64,000 nt of DNA from Deltaproteobacteria bacterium (GTDB lineage: Bacteria > Myxococcota_A > UBA796 > UBA2385), in assembly GCA_016792625.1 (NCBI GenBank), contig JAEUKK010000086.1, forward strand, positions 1 to 64,000, in the 5' to 3' direction. Shown here in pieces: positions 17,134-26,559 of this stretch. The notes under the pieces were generated by a model. It saw only the letters and a program-made list of their open reading frames with translations, was not told where the DNA came from and ran no database searches. Every line of letters starts with the position of its first letter. Within the stretch, counting starts at the first letter, position 1. A program made the translations under genes and the position numbers.

Positions 17134-18248
17134 GGCGCGGCCGCCTGGAGCACCAGCTGCACCCCATCGGTGCTGGTCTCGACCCCGAAGCCCGCGGCGC
17201 CGAGCGCCGGATCGAGCAGCTGGGCGCGCGCGGCGGGGGCGCGCATCCACTGGTCCACGCAGGCGGGCACGGTCGGGCCCGCGCAGCGCAGGGCCACCGC
17301 GGGGCCGTCCACAAATCCCGCCGCGCGCAGGCGGCCGACCGCGGCCTCGCCGTCCCAGCGCCCCTCTTTCGCCTCGTCAAGGGGCTGGCGGGAGAGGGCG
17401 CGCAGCGTGGCCTCGGGGCTGAGCCCGGGCGCGCCGAAGGCCTCGCGCAGCTCGGCGAGCACCGCATGCGCCCGCGCCTCGGTCTCGGCGGGACCGGCCA
17501 CCCGCTCACCCGCCGAGCGGAGCAGCGGCGCAGGGGGCGTGTCCATGTCGACATAGAGGGGCAGGCCGGTCTTGCCCTGGGCGGTCTCGATCTCGAGCCA
17601 CCACTCCCCGTCGACGTCGAGCACCGCGTCGACCGGCAGCGCGCCGGAGCGCAGCGCGCCGAGGGGCGAGACCAAGGCCCACCGGCCCGGGCGGTCGGCG
17701 GGCAGGAGGAGCGGCGCGCCCTTCGCATACTCGCGGGGGAAGGCGGCGAGCTCGACGGCGGGGAGGCCGATGAGCGCGACCCAGCGGTCCCGCTCGAGCA
17801 CGCGGGCGCGGGCGAGGCCGAGCTGCGCGCCGGGCGGGAGGCGGCCGTCGAGCGCGCGCAGCAGGCCCACCGGGAAGGCGCCCGCGGCCTCTTCGCCGAA
17901 GATGACCGCGTCGACGTGGTGCGGATAACCAGCCACTGCGGCCAACCAGCGCGCGTCGAGGGGGTCGGGCCGGGCGGTGGGGTCGAGGGCCATGCGGCCC
18001 GCCGCCCCGCTCAGCGCCTCGACCCAAGGCAAGCCGGCGTGGGCGACGACCTGGGCCACGAGCAGGTCGCGGGGCGCGGTGGCCCCCACCGCGTAGACCC
18101 GGGCCCGGTCGGCGGGGAGGATGGGCGGGACCTGCGGAGCGACGCCCGGGGGCAGCGCGGTCTCGGGCAGGCGCTCTTTCTTGGGCGCGCAGGCCGGGCT
18201 GAGCGCCAAGGAGAGGAGGGCGAGCAAAACAAAGGCAGAGCGGGTCAA
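17130..18248 (-). CDS. lipoprotein, divergent paralog of the adjacent CAP lipoprotein
   Basis: 372 residues. Lipobox SPAC in SLALSPACAPKK. The layout mirrors the next gene: an unrecognised N-terminal domain, then a C-terminal region with ELREAFGAPGLSPEATL and VDQWMRAPAARAQLLDPALGAAGFGV. These resemble the two conserved ends of a CAP domain, although the HEN-type motif is missing. I infer a degenerate CAP domain. The start is TTG at 18248, preceded by GGAG; a clean lipoprotein signal begins right there, which makes this start credible. First gene of a two-gene unit. Confidence 0.68.
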   Translation of the reverse strand: MTRSAFVLLALLSLALSPACAPKKERLPETALPPGVAPQVPPILPADRARVYAVGATAPRDLLVAQVVAHAGLPWVEALSGAAGRMALDPTARPDPLDARWLAAVAGYPHHVDAVIFGEEAAGAFPVGLLRALDGRLPPGAQLGLARARVLERDRWVALIGLPAVELAAFPREYAKGAPLLLPADRPGRWALVSPLGALRSGALPVDAVLDVDGEWWLEIETAQGKTGLPLYVDMDTPPAPLLRSAGERVAGPAETEARAHAVLAELREAFGAPGLSPEATLRALSRQPLDEAKEGRWDGEAAVGRLRAAGFVDGPAVALRCAGPTVPACVDQWMRAPAARAQLLDPALGAAGFGVETSTDGVQLVLQAAAP

Positions 18249-18406
18249 GGCGGAGCTCCAACGGGCAGGGGCGGCGCCGGCCAGCGCCGGCAGGAGGGAG
18301 CCTCGGGGCGGGCGGAGGCGCGCAGACGCCCGCCACCACGGAGCTAATCCTACGGTCGCGGCGCGTCCGCCCTTGCCGAGCGGCGCGGGGGCCTTATGGC
18401 CGCCCC

Positions 18407-18793
18407 ATGAAGATCAGCGCGCACCCCCTCATCGTCGCCGCCGCCTTCGGGCTCCTCGGGCCCGCCGCTCTCGCCGACGATGACGTCGGCGCCGAGCTTG
18501 GCGGCACTTGGGAGCGCGCTGACGACGGCCCGCCGCCGGCCGACCCGCTGCTCGACCTCGGCCCGAGCTTCGAGGTGATCCCCGTCGAAGACCGCGTGCT
18601 GGTCGATGTGCCGGCGCAGGGCACGCTGAGCTGGGCGCGTGAGGGTGAGCTGGCCGCCCGCATCGAGCTGCGGGTGGGCGATACGACCATCACCCGCTCG
18701 TTGGCCTGCGAGGGCGACGCGCTGCAGCTGACCACGGTGGTCGACCGCGACGGCCAGCGCTTGGCGTGGAGCAGCAGCTACACCCGCGCCTGA
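18407..18793 (+). CDS. small exported protein of unknown function
   Basis: 128 residues with a signal peptide (LIVAAAFGLLGPAALA) cut before DDDVGAELGG. The mature ~105-residue chain is acidic and beta-rich, with no cysteine pair, repeat or known motif recognised. Sec-exported, periplasmic or secreted by inference. ATG at 18407 is the first start after a short spacer from the divergent lipoprotein operon. No functional clue from neighbours. Confidence 0.65.
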   Translation: MKISAHPLIVAAAFGLLGPAALADDDVGAELGGTWERADDGPPPADPLLDLGPSFEVIPVEDRVLVDVPAQGTLSWAREGELAARIELRVGDTTITRSLACEGDALQLTTVVDRDGQRLAWSSSYTRA

Positions 18794-18854
18794 GCACGCG
18801 CGGGGCACCCAGGGGCTTAGGGGGGCTGGCGAAGACCGCCCGCGCCGAGGTCCC

Positions 18855-19517
18855 ATGCCGATGTCGCCCGCCCGCCCGCTGACCGCACCGCCCCGCTCCA
18901 CCCAGACGGCGGCCTTTCGCCCGCTGGGCCGCGCGCCGCTGGGGCTCCTCTGTGGCGCGCTGCTCCTCGGCCTCCTCGCGCCGGCCGCCGCGCACGCCGC
19001 GCCGGCGGCCCCGGTCGCGGCCCCCTCGGCGACCCGCGGCGCCGCCTCCGCCTTGATGATCGGCCGGTGGCAGGTGCTGGGCTCTGCCGAGCAGGCCGAG
19101 ACCATCATCATGATCGAGCTGACCCTGCAGGCCGCCGAGCCCAGCCTCGCCGAGCTCGCCGCCGCCCGCCTCAGCCCCGAGGCCGCCCAGCAGGTCCTCG
19201 ACGCGCGCCAGCGGGCCAAAGCCGCGCCGAACAGCCCCGAGCTGGTGGCGATGCGCCGCCTCGCCCAAGACAGCGCCCGCTTCACGGTGACCATCAGCCC
19301 CGACCGCATCGAGTCCTCGATGGGGGGCGCGGTGGATCGCCTGCAGTACGCCGTCACCGCGGTCGAGGGCCTGCGGGTCACCGTCGCGGCGACCAACGGC
19401 CAGGGCAAGCAGCAGACCCTGCAGTTCGCCGTGCCCGAGCCCACCTTGATGATGATGGGCCCGCCCGGGGCCGAGCCGCTGGTCCTGCGCCGGCTGCCCG
19501 ACACGCCGGCGCGCTGA
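18855..19517 (+). CDS. exported protein of unknown function
   Basis: 220 residues. A basic 25-residue n-region, then a hydrophobic core (LGLLCGALLLGLLAPAAA) and an Ala-X-Ala type site near HAAPAAP. The mature domain starts LMIGRWQVLGSAEQAE and continues with an amphipathic helix and a beta segment (SARFTVTISPDRIESSMGG), a pattern seen in small lipocalin-like or 'stress response' periplasmic proteins, but no family is certain. ATG is preceded by GAGGTCCC. Lies 61 bp after the previous small exported gene and may share its transcript. Confidence 0.65.
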   Translation: MPMSPARPLTAPPRSTQTAAFRPLGRAPLGLLCGALLLGLLAPAAAHAAPAAPVAAPSATRGAASALMIGRWQVLGSAEQAETIIMIELTLQAAEPSLAELAAARLSPEAAQQVLDARQRAKAAPNSPELVAMRRLAQDSARFTVTISPDRIESSMGGAVDRLQYAVTAVEGLRVTVAATNGQGKQQTLQFAVPEPTLMMMGPPGAEPLVLRRLPDTPAR

Positions 19518-19529
19518 GCGGGCTTGTGC

Positions 19530-20399
19530 TCAGGGCCGCTCGCCGGCCGCCGCCCGCGCGCAGACCCGTTCGAGAGCGAGCCCCAGCGCGCCAATGTCGT
19601 CGACCACCTCGTGCGCGCCCGCCGCCCGCAAGCGCCCCCCGGCCGCGCGCCCGGCCTCCCACCGGTCAAGCGCGCCCAGGGCCGCGAGCTCCGCGGCCGA
19701 GAGGCCCAGCTCGTTGCCGCTGAGCGCGAAGCCCACGGTCCAAAAGCCGGCGCTGCGGCCGGTCTGCATGTCGACCGGGGTGTCGCCGACGTTGACCCCG
19801 CGTCTGGCCGCCCGCAGGCCGCCGAGGCGCATCGCTGCCTCCCAGCACAGGTCCGGCCAGGGGCGCCCGCGCCGCACATCGGTCGAGGCCAAGGCCAGGT
19901 CGGCGCGCAGCCCAGCGGCTTCGGCCACCGGCAGCAGCACGTCGAGCATCTCGCGGTTGTAGCCCGTGGTCAGCGCGACCCCGACCCCAGCGGCGCGCAG
20001 GGCGTCGAGCTGGGCGACCGCGCCAGGGATGGGCGCGGCGTGCTGCGGCAGCACGGCGATCTGCAGCGGCGTCGCCCGGGCGTAGAGCGCGTCGACCAGC
20101 GCCTCGCGCGCAGCCCCGCCGGCCGGCGGCGGGGCCCCGAGGCTGGCCGCCCACGCGGCGATCACCTCGGGATCGCTGAGCATCGCGTCAATGTGCGCAC
20201 GTTTGGCTAGGCCCATCGGCCGGCGGGCCTGGGCCTCGGTGACCCTCACGCCGCGCTCGGCGAAGAGCCCGACGAAGGCGGAGATGGGCGCCTTGCAGCC
20301 AAAGTCGATCGTCGTGCCGGCGAGGTCGAAGACCACCAGATCGACGTGCTCACGCAGCCCTTCGGGGAGGGCGGAGACTGCAGGGGGATGGATGCTCAT
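19530..20399 (-). CDS. phnX: phosphonoacetaldehyde hydrolase (phosphonatase)
   Basis: 289 residues, HAD superfamily. The nucleophile motif is DLAGTTIDFG (~24), the diagnostic AGTT form of phosphonatases. The cap contributes CKAPISAF, placed where the Schiff-base lysine is expected, and PMGLAKRAHIDAML. The HAD acidic motif NVGDTPVDMQTG follows. It hydrolyses phosphonoacetaldehyde to acetaldehyde and phosphate. ATG overlaps the stop of phnW by 4 bp, so transaminase and hydrolase form the classical two-step 2-aminoethylphosphonate degradation operon. Confidence 0.94.
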   Translation of the reverse strand: MSIHPPAVSALPEGLREHVDLVVFDLAGTTIDFGCKAPISAFVGLFAERGVRVTEAQARRPMGLAKRAHIDAMLSDPEVIAAWAASLGAPPPAGGAAREALVDALYARATPLQIAVLPQHAAPIPGAVAQLDALRAAGVGVALTTGYNREMLDVLLPVAEAAGLRADLALASTDVRRGRPWPDLCWEAAMRLGGLRAARRGVNVGDTPVDMQTGRSAGFWTVGFALSGNELGLSAAELAALGALDRWEAGRAAGGRLRAAGAHEVVDDIGALGLALERVCARAAAGERP

Positions 20400-21598
20400 G
20401 CGGGGGCCCTCTCAGACAGGGGGAGGCGCACGCCCCGGGCCCGCAGCAGGCCCTCGAGCGCGTCGACAAAGGCGTGCAGGTCGCGGTGATCGAGCTCGCC
20501 GATGCAGCCGACCCGGAAGGAGGGGGCGGCGGTCAGCTTGCCCGGGTAAATGGCGAAGCCAGCGTCCACGAGGCCATTGTAGACGGCCCAGAAGTCCCAG
20601 CCGGCGGCCTCGGGCTCGGCGAAGGTCACGATGACCGGGGCCTGCTGATCGGGGGCGACGAGGCGCCGAAAACCCAGCGCGTCCATCCGCGCGCAGAGGG
20701 TCGCGCAATTGTTCGCGTAGCGACGGCCGCGGCCCGAGAGCCCGCCCTCCGCGTCATAGACGTCGAGGGCCGCCGAGAGGGCTGCCACCAGCTGCACGGG
20801 GGGCGTAAACCTCCACTGGCCGTCTTGCTCGAACCGCCGCCACTGACCGTAGAGGTCGAGCACCAGCGAGCCGGCCCGGCCCTCGGCCTTGGACAAGGCG
20901 ATGGGGTCGGCGAGCACAAAAGCGAGGCCTGGCGGGCCTTCGAGGCCCTTGTTGCTGCTCGCGGCCAGGGCCTGGTAGGTCAGGCCGTCCAGCGGCAGCA
21001 CACCAAAGGCGCTCATCGCGTCGACCAGCAGGGCCCGGCCGGCCTCGGCGACCACCGCGCTGATCTCGACCAGGGGGTTGCGTACACCCGCGGTGGTCTC
21101 GCTGTAAATGACGACCACGTGGGTGATCTGTGGGTGATCCGCCAGGGCCTGCGCCACCGCCGCCGGATCGACCGCCTCGGTCTCGGGCGCCCGCAGCGCC
21201 AGGCCCGGGCGGCCCATGCGGCGCAGCATGTCGAGCGCGCGCTCACCATAGGCCCCGTTGATGCAGACCAGGGTGGTGTTGAGACCCGCGCAGAAGGTGC
21301 TGAGCATCGCCTCGACCGCGAAGCTGCCGCTGCCCTGCAGGGGCACGCAGACCTTACCCGGGCCGCCCAGCGCGGCGAGCCGCGCCCGCACCCCCTCAGA
21401 CAGCGCGACGAAGGCCGGGTCTCGGCTGCCCCAGTCCCGCCCCATCGCCGCGCGCACCGCGGCCGGCGTGGTCAACGGCCCCGGCGTCAACAGCAGCGGG
21501 CCCGTCACCGGCCCCCGCACCGCCGCGGCGTCCCAACCGGCGCCCTCCGCGCCGGCCTCGTGCACATCACCCTGCCTCGGCCCCTCTCCTGCCCGCAT
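20396..21598 (-). CDS. phnW: 2-aminoethylphosphonate--pyruvate transaminase
   Basis: 400 residues, class V PLP aminotransferase. LLLTPGPLTTPAAVRAAMGRDWGSRD is the family's opening block (from ~34). The PLP lysine sits in SSNKGLEGPPG (~215), and YPGKLTAAPSFRVGCIGELD is the conserved C-terminal block. It converts aminoethylphosphonate and pyruvate to phosphonoacetaldehyde and alanine for PhnX. ATG at 21598 is supported by GGGGAGGTCCA, although it gives ~30 extra N-terminal residues relative to the usual protein. No phosphonate-specific transporter or PhnR-type regulator is adjacent. Confidence 0.94.
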   Translation of the reverse strand: MRAGEGPRQGDVHEAGAEGAGWDAAAVRGPVTGPLLLTPGPLTTPAAVRAAMGRDWGSRDPAFVALSEGVRARLAALGGPGKVCVPLQGSGSFAVEAMLSTFCAGLNTTLVCINGAYGERALDMLRRMGRPGLALRAPETEAVDPAAVAQALADHPQITHVVVIYSETTAGVRNPLVEISAVVAEAGRALLVDAMSAFGVLPLDGLTYQALAASSNKGLEGPPGLAFVLADPIALSKAEGRAGSLVLDLYGQWRRFEQDGQWRFTPPVQLVAALSAALDVYDAEGGLSGRGRRYANNCATLCARMDALGFRRLVAPDQQAPVIVTFAEPEAAGWDFWAVYNGLVDAGFAIYPGKLTAAPSFRVGCIGELDHRDLHAFVDALEGLLRARGVRLPLSERAPA

Positions 21599-21724
21599 TG
21601 GACCTCCCCCTGGGCCACCGCCCGGCCGACTGTAGCGCTGGGCGCGCCGCCCGCCCCGCCGCGGCGCCAGGGCTCACCGAGGCGTCACAGCCCCGCCGCA
21701 GCGGAGGGCCGCGCGGCCAGCGGA

Positions 21725-21730
21725 TAGACT
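21725..21730 (+). promoter_or_regulatory. candidate -10 box (TAGACT)
   Basis: GGATAGACT is 20 bp before the ATG at 21751, matching the recurrent TANNNT pattern of this window. No clear -35. Confidence 0.3.
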
Positions 21731-21750
21731 CCCGCCCGAGGACGCCGACC

Positions 21751-22884
21751 ATGCCCACCCCTGCCCCGCTCCGCGCCGCCTGCGCCCTGACCCTCCTGGC
21801 CGCGCCGCGGGCCTGGGCCCAGAGCTGCGAGGGCTGGGGCGCCCCCGAGGCCACCCTGCTGCCCGCCGACGTCAAGACCGACGAGTCGAGCGGGCTGGCG
21901 GCCAGCCGCACCCGGCCCGGCGTCTTCTTCACCCACGACGACTCGGGCGGTGAGGCGCGGGTCGAGGCCTTCACCCCCGCCATCGAAGAGGACACGAACT
22001 CCATCGAAGACGTCACCTTCATCGACTGGGAGGACATGGCCGCCGCGCCCTGCCCCGATGACCCGGCCCTGCACTGCCTCTACATCGGCGACATCGGCGA
22101 CAACCTGCGGCTGCGGCCCTTCATCACCGTGCATGTCATTCGCGAGCCGGCGCGCAACGCCGACGCGGCCCACGTGGCCACCTGGCACCTGCGCTACCCC
22201 GAGGGGCCACAAGACAGCGAGAGCCTGCTCGTCCACCCCAAAACGGGCCAGCTTACGCTGATCACCAAGTCTGAAGACGGGGTCTGTGGGGTGTATGACG
22301 CCCCGATGGGCGAGCTGCGCGACCTGAGCGGGGTGGAGCTCACCACCGACGACATCCCGCTGCTCGAGCGCCAAGGCACGCTGGTCATCGATGGCGACAG
22401 CAACAGCGACCGCATGACCACCGGCGCCGCCTACACCGCCGACGGCACCGCCCTGGTGGTGCGCACCTACGGCCAGGTGCTGGTCTGGCGCACCCCCACC
22501 TGCGAGCCCGGGGCCTGGTTCTCGGGGGCGCCGCTGCAGCTCATCGCCCCGCCCGACGGCCAAGGTGAGGCGGTGACCTTCGACCTCGAAGGCAAGCTCT
22601 GGACGACCAGCGAGGGCGAGCCCATGCCGCTGACCGCCCTGCCCTGCGCGGGGCCGATCGCCGCCGACACCACGGCCTGCGACTGGCGGTGGACGGCCGA
22701 CCAAGCCGCCGATGGCGGAGGGGGCGACGGCGGGGGCGGAGAGGGCGAAGACGACGCCGACGACGGTGAAGACACCGACAAGGGCGGGGGTGGCTGCGCG
22801 ACGAGCGGGCCGCGGCGCCTCGGCCTGGGCGCGCTGATCGGCGCGGTGGCCCTGCTGGCCGGCGCGCGCCTGCGCCGGCGCTGA
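21751..22884 (+). CDS. exported protein with MYXO-CTERM-like C-terminal anchor
   Basis: 377 residues. Signal peptide (ACALTLLAAPRAWAQ), then a ~310-residue domain with beta-propeller-like spacing (HDDSGGEARVEAF, YIGDIGDNLRLRPF, LTLITKSEDGVCGVYDA). The GDIGDN motif is common in exported proteins of unknown function with propeller fold. An acidic/Gly linker (GGGGDGGGGEGEDDADD) leads to GGGGCATSGPRRLGLGALIGAVALLAGARLRRR-type tail: Cys, hydrophobic helix and Arg cluster, matching the MYXO-CTERM sorting pattern. Probably surface-anchored through that Cys, by analogy with myxobacteria. Confidence 0.78.
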   Translation: MPTPAPLRAACALTLLAAPRAWAQSCEGWGAPEATLLPADVKTDESSGLAASRTRPGVFFTHDDSGGEARVEAFTPAIEEDTNSIEDVTFIDWEDMAAAPCPDDPALHCLYIGDIGDNLRLRPFITVHVIREPARNADAAHVATWHLRYPEGPQDSESLLVHPKTGQLTLITKSEDGVCGVYDAPMGELRDLSGVELTTDDIPLLERQGTLVIDGDSNSDRMTTGAAYTADGTALVVRTYGQVLVWRTPTCEPGAWFSGAPLQLIAPPDGQGEAVTFDLEGKLWTTSEGEPMPLTALPCAGPIAADTTACDWRWTADQAADGGGGDGGGGEGEDDADDGEDTDKGGGGCATSGPRRLGLGALIGAVALLAGARLRRR

Positions 22885-22926
22885 GCGGGGGAGCCCCCAC
22901 CCGAAGGTGCGGGACCGCGCTGAAGC

Positions 22927-25158
22927 TCAGCGGCGCAGGTCGTCGCGGTAGGGCTGACCCGCGGCCGCCCGCCGCAGCAGGCCCGCCGGGGGCGCGAAGC
23001 GGGGCCCGTGCGCGGCCTCCAGCCGGCAGAGGGCCGCCGCCGCGCCCGCGAGGTCTTGGTCGAGCAGGCTCAGCGGCCCCCCGGTGCAGGGCGCGAAGCC
23101 CAAGCCGAGGATGGCGCCGACGTCAGCGTCTTGGGCGCGGATGACCACGCCCTCGTCGACCGCGCGGGCCGCCTCGACGGCCTGGGCGAGCAGCAGCCGC
23201 TCGGACACCGCGGCGAGCGTCGGCTCTGGCGCGCCGGCGCCCAAGGTTTGGGCCAGCAGCCGCAGCCCGGGCCAGATCCCCTGCCGGCGCCCGTCGGCGT
23301 AGGTGTAGAAGCCGGCCCCTTCGGCCCGGCCGGCCCGCGGGGCGCGGTCGGGCCCGCCGTCGGTCAATGCCACAAGCAGGGCCTCGGCGGCGGGCAAGCT
23401 GCGGCCGGTGTAACGGGCGGCCTCCTCCATCACGTGGCGGCCGAGGCGCAGGCTCACCTCATCAAAGACCTGCAGCGGCGGCACCACCATGCCCGCGGCC
23501 CGCGCGGCCTGCTCGATGAGGCGGGCGTCGACGCCCTCGGCGACCAGCTGCAGCCCCTCAAGGATGTAGGCCGCGAAGACCCGGGTGGTGTAGAACCCGT
23601 AGCCGTCGTTGACCAGGATGGGGGTCTTGCCCAGCCGGCGACAGACCGACAGCGCCCGCGCGAGGCTGCGCTCGCTAGTGGACGCCCCCCGAATCACCTC
23701 GACCAGGGGCATCTTCTCCACCGGGGAGAAGAAGTGCAGCCCCAAGAAGCGGTCGGGGGCCACGCTCGGCCCGGCCAGCTCGGTGATCGGCAGGGCCGAG
23801 GTGTTGCTGGCCCAGAGGCCGTTTTGGGCCAGGCGCGGCTCGATGGCCTGCAGCACAGCGTGTTTGACCCGGGTGCGCTCGGCCACCGCCTCGATCACGA
23901 GGTCAACACCGTCCAGCGCGGCGTCGTCGAGGGTGCCGCTGACCCGGGCCACGACGGCCGCCTGCTCCGCGGCGCTCAGCCGGCGCAGCGCGGCGGCCTC
24001 GGCCGCGACGTGGGCGAGGCCCCGGTCGAGGGCAGCTTGGTCGATGTCCTTCAGGATGACGTCGTAGCCGGCCTTCGCGGCGATGAACGCGAGGCCCGCC
24101 CCCATCATGCCCGCGCCGAGCACGCCGATGCGCTGGACCCCGTCGGCTTCGCCGGGCGCGAGGCGAGGCAGCCCCGCGTGCTTCTCGGCCGCCGATTTCG
24201 CGTGCCAGAGGGTGCCGATCATCGCCTTGGCCTGGGCGCTGACCACGAGGCGGGCGAAGGCCCGCGCCTCGACCTCGAGCCCGCGGACCAGCGGCAGGCG
24301 CGCGCCCTCTTGCACCACGGCCAGGGCGGCGGCGGGCGCAGCGTAGGCCCCCCAGGTCTTGCCGTAGATCATCGCCGCGGCGCCGACCACGAGGTTGCGG
24401 AAGAGCTCGGAGTCGGGCTGCGGGCCGGGCCAGCGGGCGCGCTCGCGGTCCCAGGGCTGGGTGGCGGCCCCGGCGGGCGGGGCGCGCAGGTAGGCGAGGG
24501 CCGCGGCGCGGGCGGCGGCGCGATCGGGCTCCAGCGCGTCGATCAGCCCGGCAGACAGGGCCTTGTCGCCCCGGAGCACCTGCCCTTGGGCGATGACCTC
24601 GAGCGCGCCCTGCAGCCCGATCAGCCGGGGCAGGCGCTGGGTGCCGCCGCCGCCGGGGATCACGCCGAGGTTGACCTCTGGCAGCCCCACCTGGAGCTTG
24701 GGCCCGGCCACCGCCACCCGCCGGTGGGTGGCCAGGGCCAGCTCATAGCCGCCCCCCAGCGCCGCCCCGTCGATGAGGCTGACCACGGGCAGGCCGAGGG
24801 TCTCGAGCCGCCGCAGCTGCGCGTTGAGGGCCTGGGCCGCGGCGAAGACAGCCGCCGCGTCGGTGAGGCCCGCCACGAAGTCAAGGTCGGCGCCCACGCA
24901 GAGGTCACGGTGCGCGCTGCTCAGCAGCAGGCCGCGGGGGCCCGCGCCCGCAGCGGCCGCGGCGTCAATCTGGTCGAGCGCGGCCGTCAGCCCGCCGAAG
25001 AAGGCCGGGCCGATGCGGTTGACCCCGCCGGGGCCGGCGAGCTCGAGCTCCCAGAGCAAAGGAGCGCCGGGCAGCGCAAAGAGCGCGCCAAAGCCCGGGT
25101 CGCGCCAAAGCTCCTGCCGATCCCCAGCTCCGCCCATGTCTTGCGCTGCGTCCGTCAT
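22927..25158 (-). CDS. fadJ: fatty-acid oxidation multifunctional protein (enoyl-CoA hydratase / 3-hydroxyacyl-CoA dehydrogenase)
   Basis: 743 residues, the size of FadJ/FadB. Residues ~30-230 are a crotonase fold with the oxyanion-hole segment SSAHRDLCVGADL and active-site block GLPEVNLGVIPGGGGTQRLPRLIG. From ~343 a NAD-binding domain (RIGVLGAGMMGAGLAFIAAKAG) and the catalytic His in LGLHFFSPVEKMPLVEVIRG form the dehydrogenase, followed by two C-terminal helical domains. It catalyses two steps of beta-oxidation and works with the thiolase encoded upstream at 25242-26450. ATG preceded by GGGAGGGCGG. Symbol by analogy; FadB-type is possible. Confidence 0.93.
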   Translation of the reverse strand: MTDAAQDMGGAGDRQELWRDPGFGALFALPGAPLLWELELAGPGGVNRIGPAFFGGLTAALDQIDAAAAAGAGPRGLLLSSAHRDLCVGADLDFVAGLTDAAAVFAAAQALNAQLRRLETLGLPVVSLIDGAALGGGYELALATHRRVAVAGPKLQVGLPEVNLGVIPGGGGTQRLPRLIGLQGALEVIAQGQVLRGDKALSAGLIDALEPDRAAARAAALAYLRAPPAGAATQPWDRERARWPGPQPDSELFRNLVVGAAAMIYGKTWGAYAAPAAALAVVQEGARLPLVRGLEVEARAFARLVVSAQAKAMIGTLWHAKSAAEKHAGLPRLAPGEADGVQRIGVLGAGMMGAGLAFIAAKAGYDVILKDIDQAALDRGLAHVAAEAAALRRLSAAEQAAVVARVSGTLDDAALDGVDLVIEAVAERTRVKHAVLQAIEPRLAQNGLWASNTSALPITELAGPSVAPDRFLGLHFFSPVEKMPLVEVIRGASTSERSLARALSVCRRLGKTPILVNDGYGFYTTRVFAAYILEGLQLVAEGVDARLIEQAARAAGMVVPPLQVFDEVSLRLGRHVMEEAARYTGRSLPAAEALLVALTDGGPDRAPRAGRAEGAGFYTYADGRRQGIWPGLRLLAQTLGAGAPEPTLAAVSERLLLAQAVEAARAVDEGVVIRAQDADVGAILGLGFAPCTGGPLSLLDQDLAGAAAALCRLEAAHGPRFAPPAGLLRRAAAGQPYRDDLRR

Positions 25159-25241
25159 CCGCCCTCCCCGCCGCTGCTGCGGCCGTCCACGCGGGAGGGG
25201 GCCCGCGCTCCCCTCCCCTCCCGTTCTATCGCCGCCGACCG

Positions 25242-26450
25242 CTACACCCGCTCAATAATGGTCGCGATGCCCATACCCCCGCCGATGCACAGGGTGACCA
25301 GCGCCGTGCCGAGGCCCCGCTCCTCCAGGCTGTCGAGGGCGGTGCCGAGCAGCATGGCCCCGGTCGCGCCCAGCGGGTGCCCATAGGCGATCGCGCCGCC
25401 GTCCACGTTGATCTTGTCGAGCGGCACCCCGAGGGCCCGCGAGAACATCAGCGGCACCACCGCAAAGGCCTCGTTGACCTCGTAGAGATCGATGTCAGCG
25501 GCCGACATGCCCGCCTTGGCCAAGGCCTTCTGCGCCGCCGGGATCGGCCCGGTGAGCATGATGATCGGCTCCGCGCCGGCCAAGGCCACGCTGCGGATGC
25601 GCGCGCGGGGCCGCCAGCCGTGGCGGGCGCCAGCCGCCGCCGAGCCCACGACGACCGCCGCGGCGCCGTCGACGATGCCCGAGGAGTTGCCCGCGTGGTG
25701 CACGTGCTCGACCCGCTCGACGGTCGGGTAGCGCATGCGCACGAGCTTATCGAGGCCGAAGTCACGGCCCATCGCCGCGAAGGCCGGCTTGAGCTTGGCG
25801 AGGCTGTCGAGCGTGGTGCCCGGCCGGGGGTGCTCGTCGTGGTCCAGCACCACCAGCCCCGCCTCGTCTTTGACCGGCAGCAGGCTGTTCTTGTGCAGGC
25901 CCCGGCCAATGGCCGCCGCCGCGCGCCGCTGGCTCTCGACCGCATACGCGTCGACCTCGGCGCGGCCAAAACCCTCGAGGGTGGCGATGAGGTCGGCCGA
26001 GATGCCTTGGGGCACGCCGCCCACGCTCAGCACGCTGCGGGCGTCGAGCATCGCACCGCCGTCGCTCCCCATGGGCACCCGCGACATGGCCTCGACCCCG
26101 CCAGCCACGACCAGCTCGAAGTAGCCCGAGGCCACCATGGCCGCGGCGTGGTTCACCGCTTCGAGGCCCGAGCCGCAGAAGCGGTTGAGCGTGACGCCGG
26201 GGGCGGCGAGGTCCCAGCCCGCCTGCAGGGCGGCGGCCCGCGCGATGCAGGCCCCCTGCTCGCCGGTCTGGGTCACGCAGCCCATCACCACATCGTCGAC
26301 CTGGGCGGTCTGCAGACCAGCGCGGTCGCGCAAGTCACCGAGCAGGCCGGCCAGCAGGTCAACCGGGCGCAGCACGGCCAGCGCGCCGTCGGCGGCCCGC
26401 CCCTTGCCCCGGGGGGTCCGCACCGCGTCAAAGAGCAGGGCCTCTGCCAT
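25242..26450 (-). CDS. fadI: acetyl-CoA C-acyltransferase (thiolase)
   Basis: 402 residues. Thiolase catalytic residues are all present: nucleophile Cys in [14 protein letters not shown] (~91), VNEAFAVVP, His in [15 protein letters not shown] (~357) and second Cys in [13 protein letters not shown] (~392). It cleaves 3-ketoacyl-CoA with CoA in the last beta-oxidation step. Operon partner of the FadJ-like gene 83 bp downstream. ATG at 26450 is preferred to GTG at 26456 because GGAGG lies 5 bases before it. Divergent from the HAD gene. Confidence 0.94.
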   Translation of the reverse strand: MAEALLFDAVRTPRGKGRAADGALAVLRPVDLLAGLLGDLRDRAGLQTAQVDDVVMGCVTQTGEQGACIARAAALQAGWDLAAPGVTLNRFCGSGLEAVNHAAAMVASGYFELVVAGGVEAMSRVPMGSDGGAMLDARSVLSVGGVPQGISADLIATLEGFGRAEVDAYAVESQRRAAAAIGRGLHKNSLLPVKDEAGLVVLDHDEHPRPGTTLDSLAKLKPAFAAMGRDFGLDKLVRMRYPTVERVEHVHHAGNSSGIVDGAAAVVVGSAAAGARHGWRPRARIRSVALAGAEPIIMLTGPIPAAQKALAKAGMSAADIDLYEVNEAFAVVPLMFSRALGVPLDKINVDGGAIAYGHPLGATGAMLLGTALDSLEERGLGTALVTLCIGGGMGIATIIERV

Positions 26451-26559
26451 CCGCACCTCCAGCCGGGGCGCCGCGCGCCGGCCGCCCCTTGTACCACAGG
26501 CCCGCGCCGCGCCCGACCCGCCGCTGGGGCCCGCGGGTTAGCCGCGCCGGCAGGCGGGG

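Noticed and set aside
22927..25386. 792-residue plus-strand frame over the FadJ-like gene
   Set aside because: The minus-strand frame carries all crotonase and dehydrogenase motifs; the plus frame is a composition artefact.
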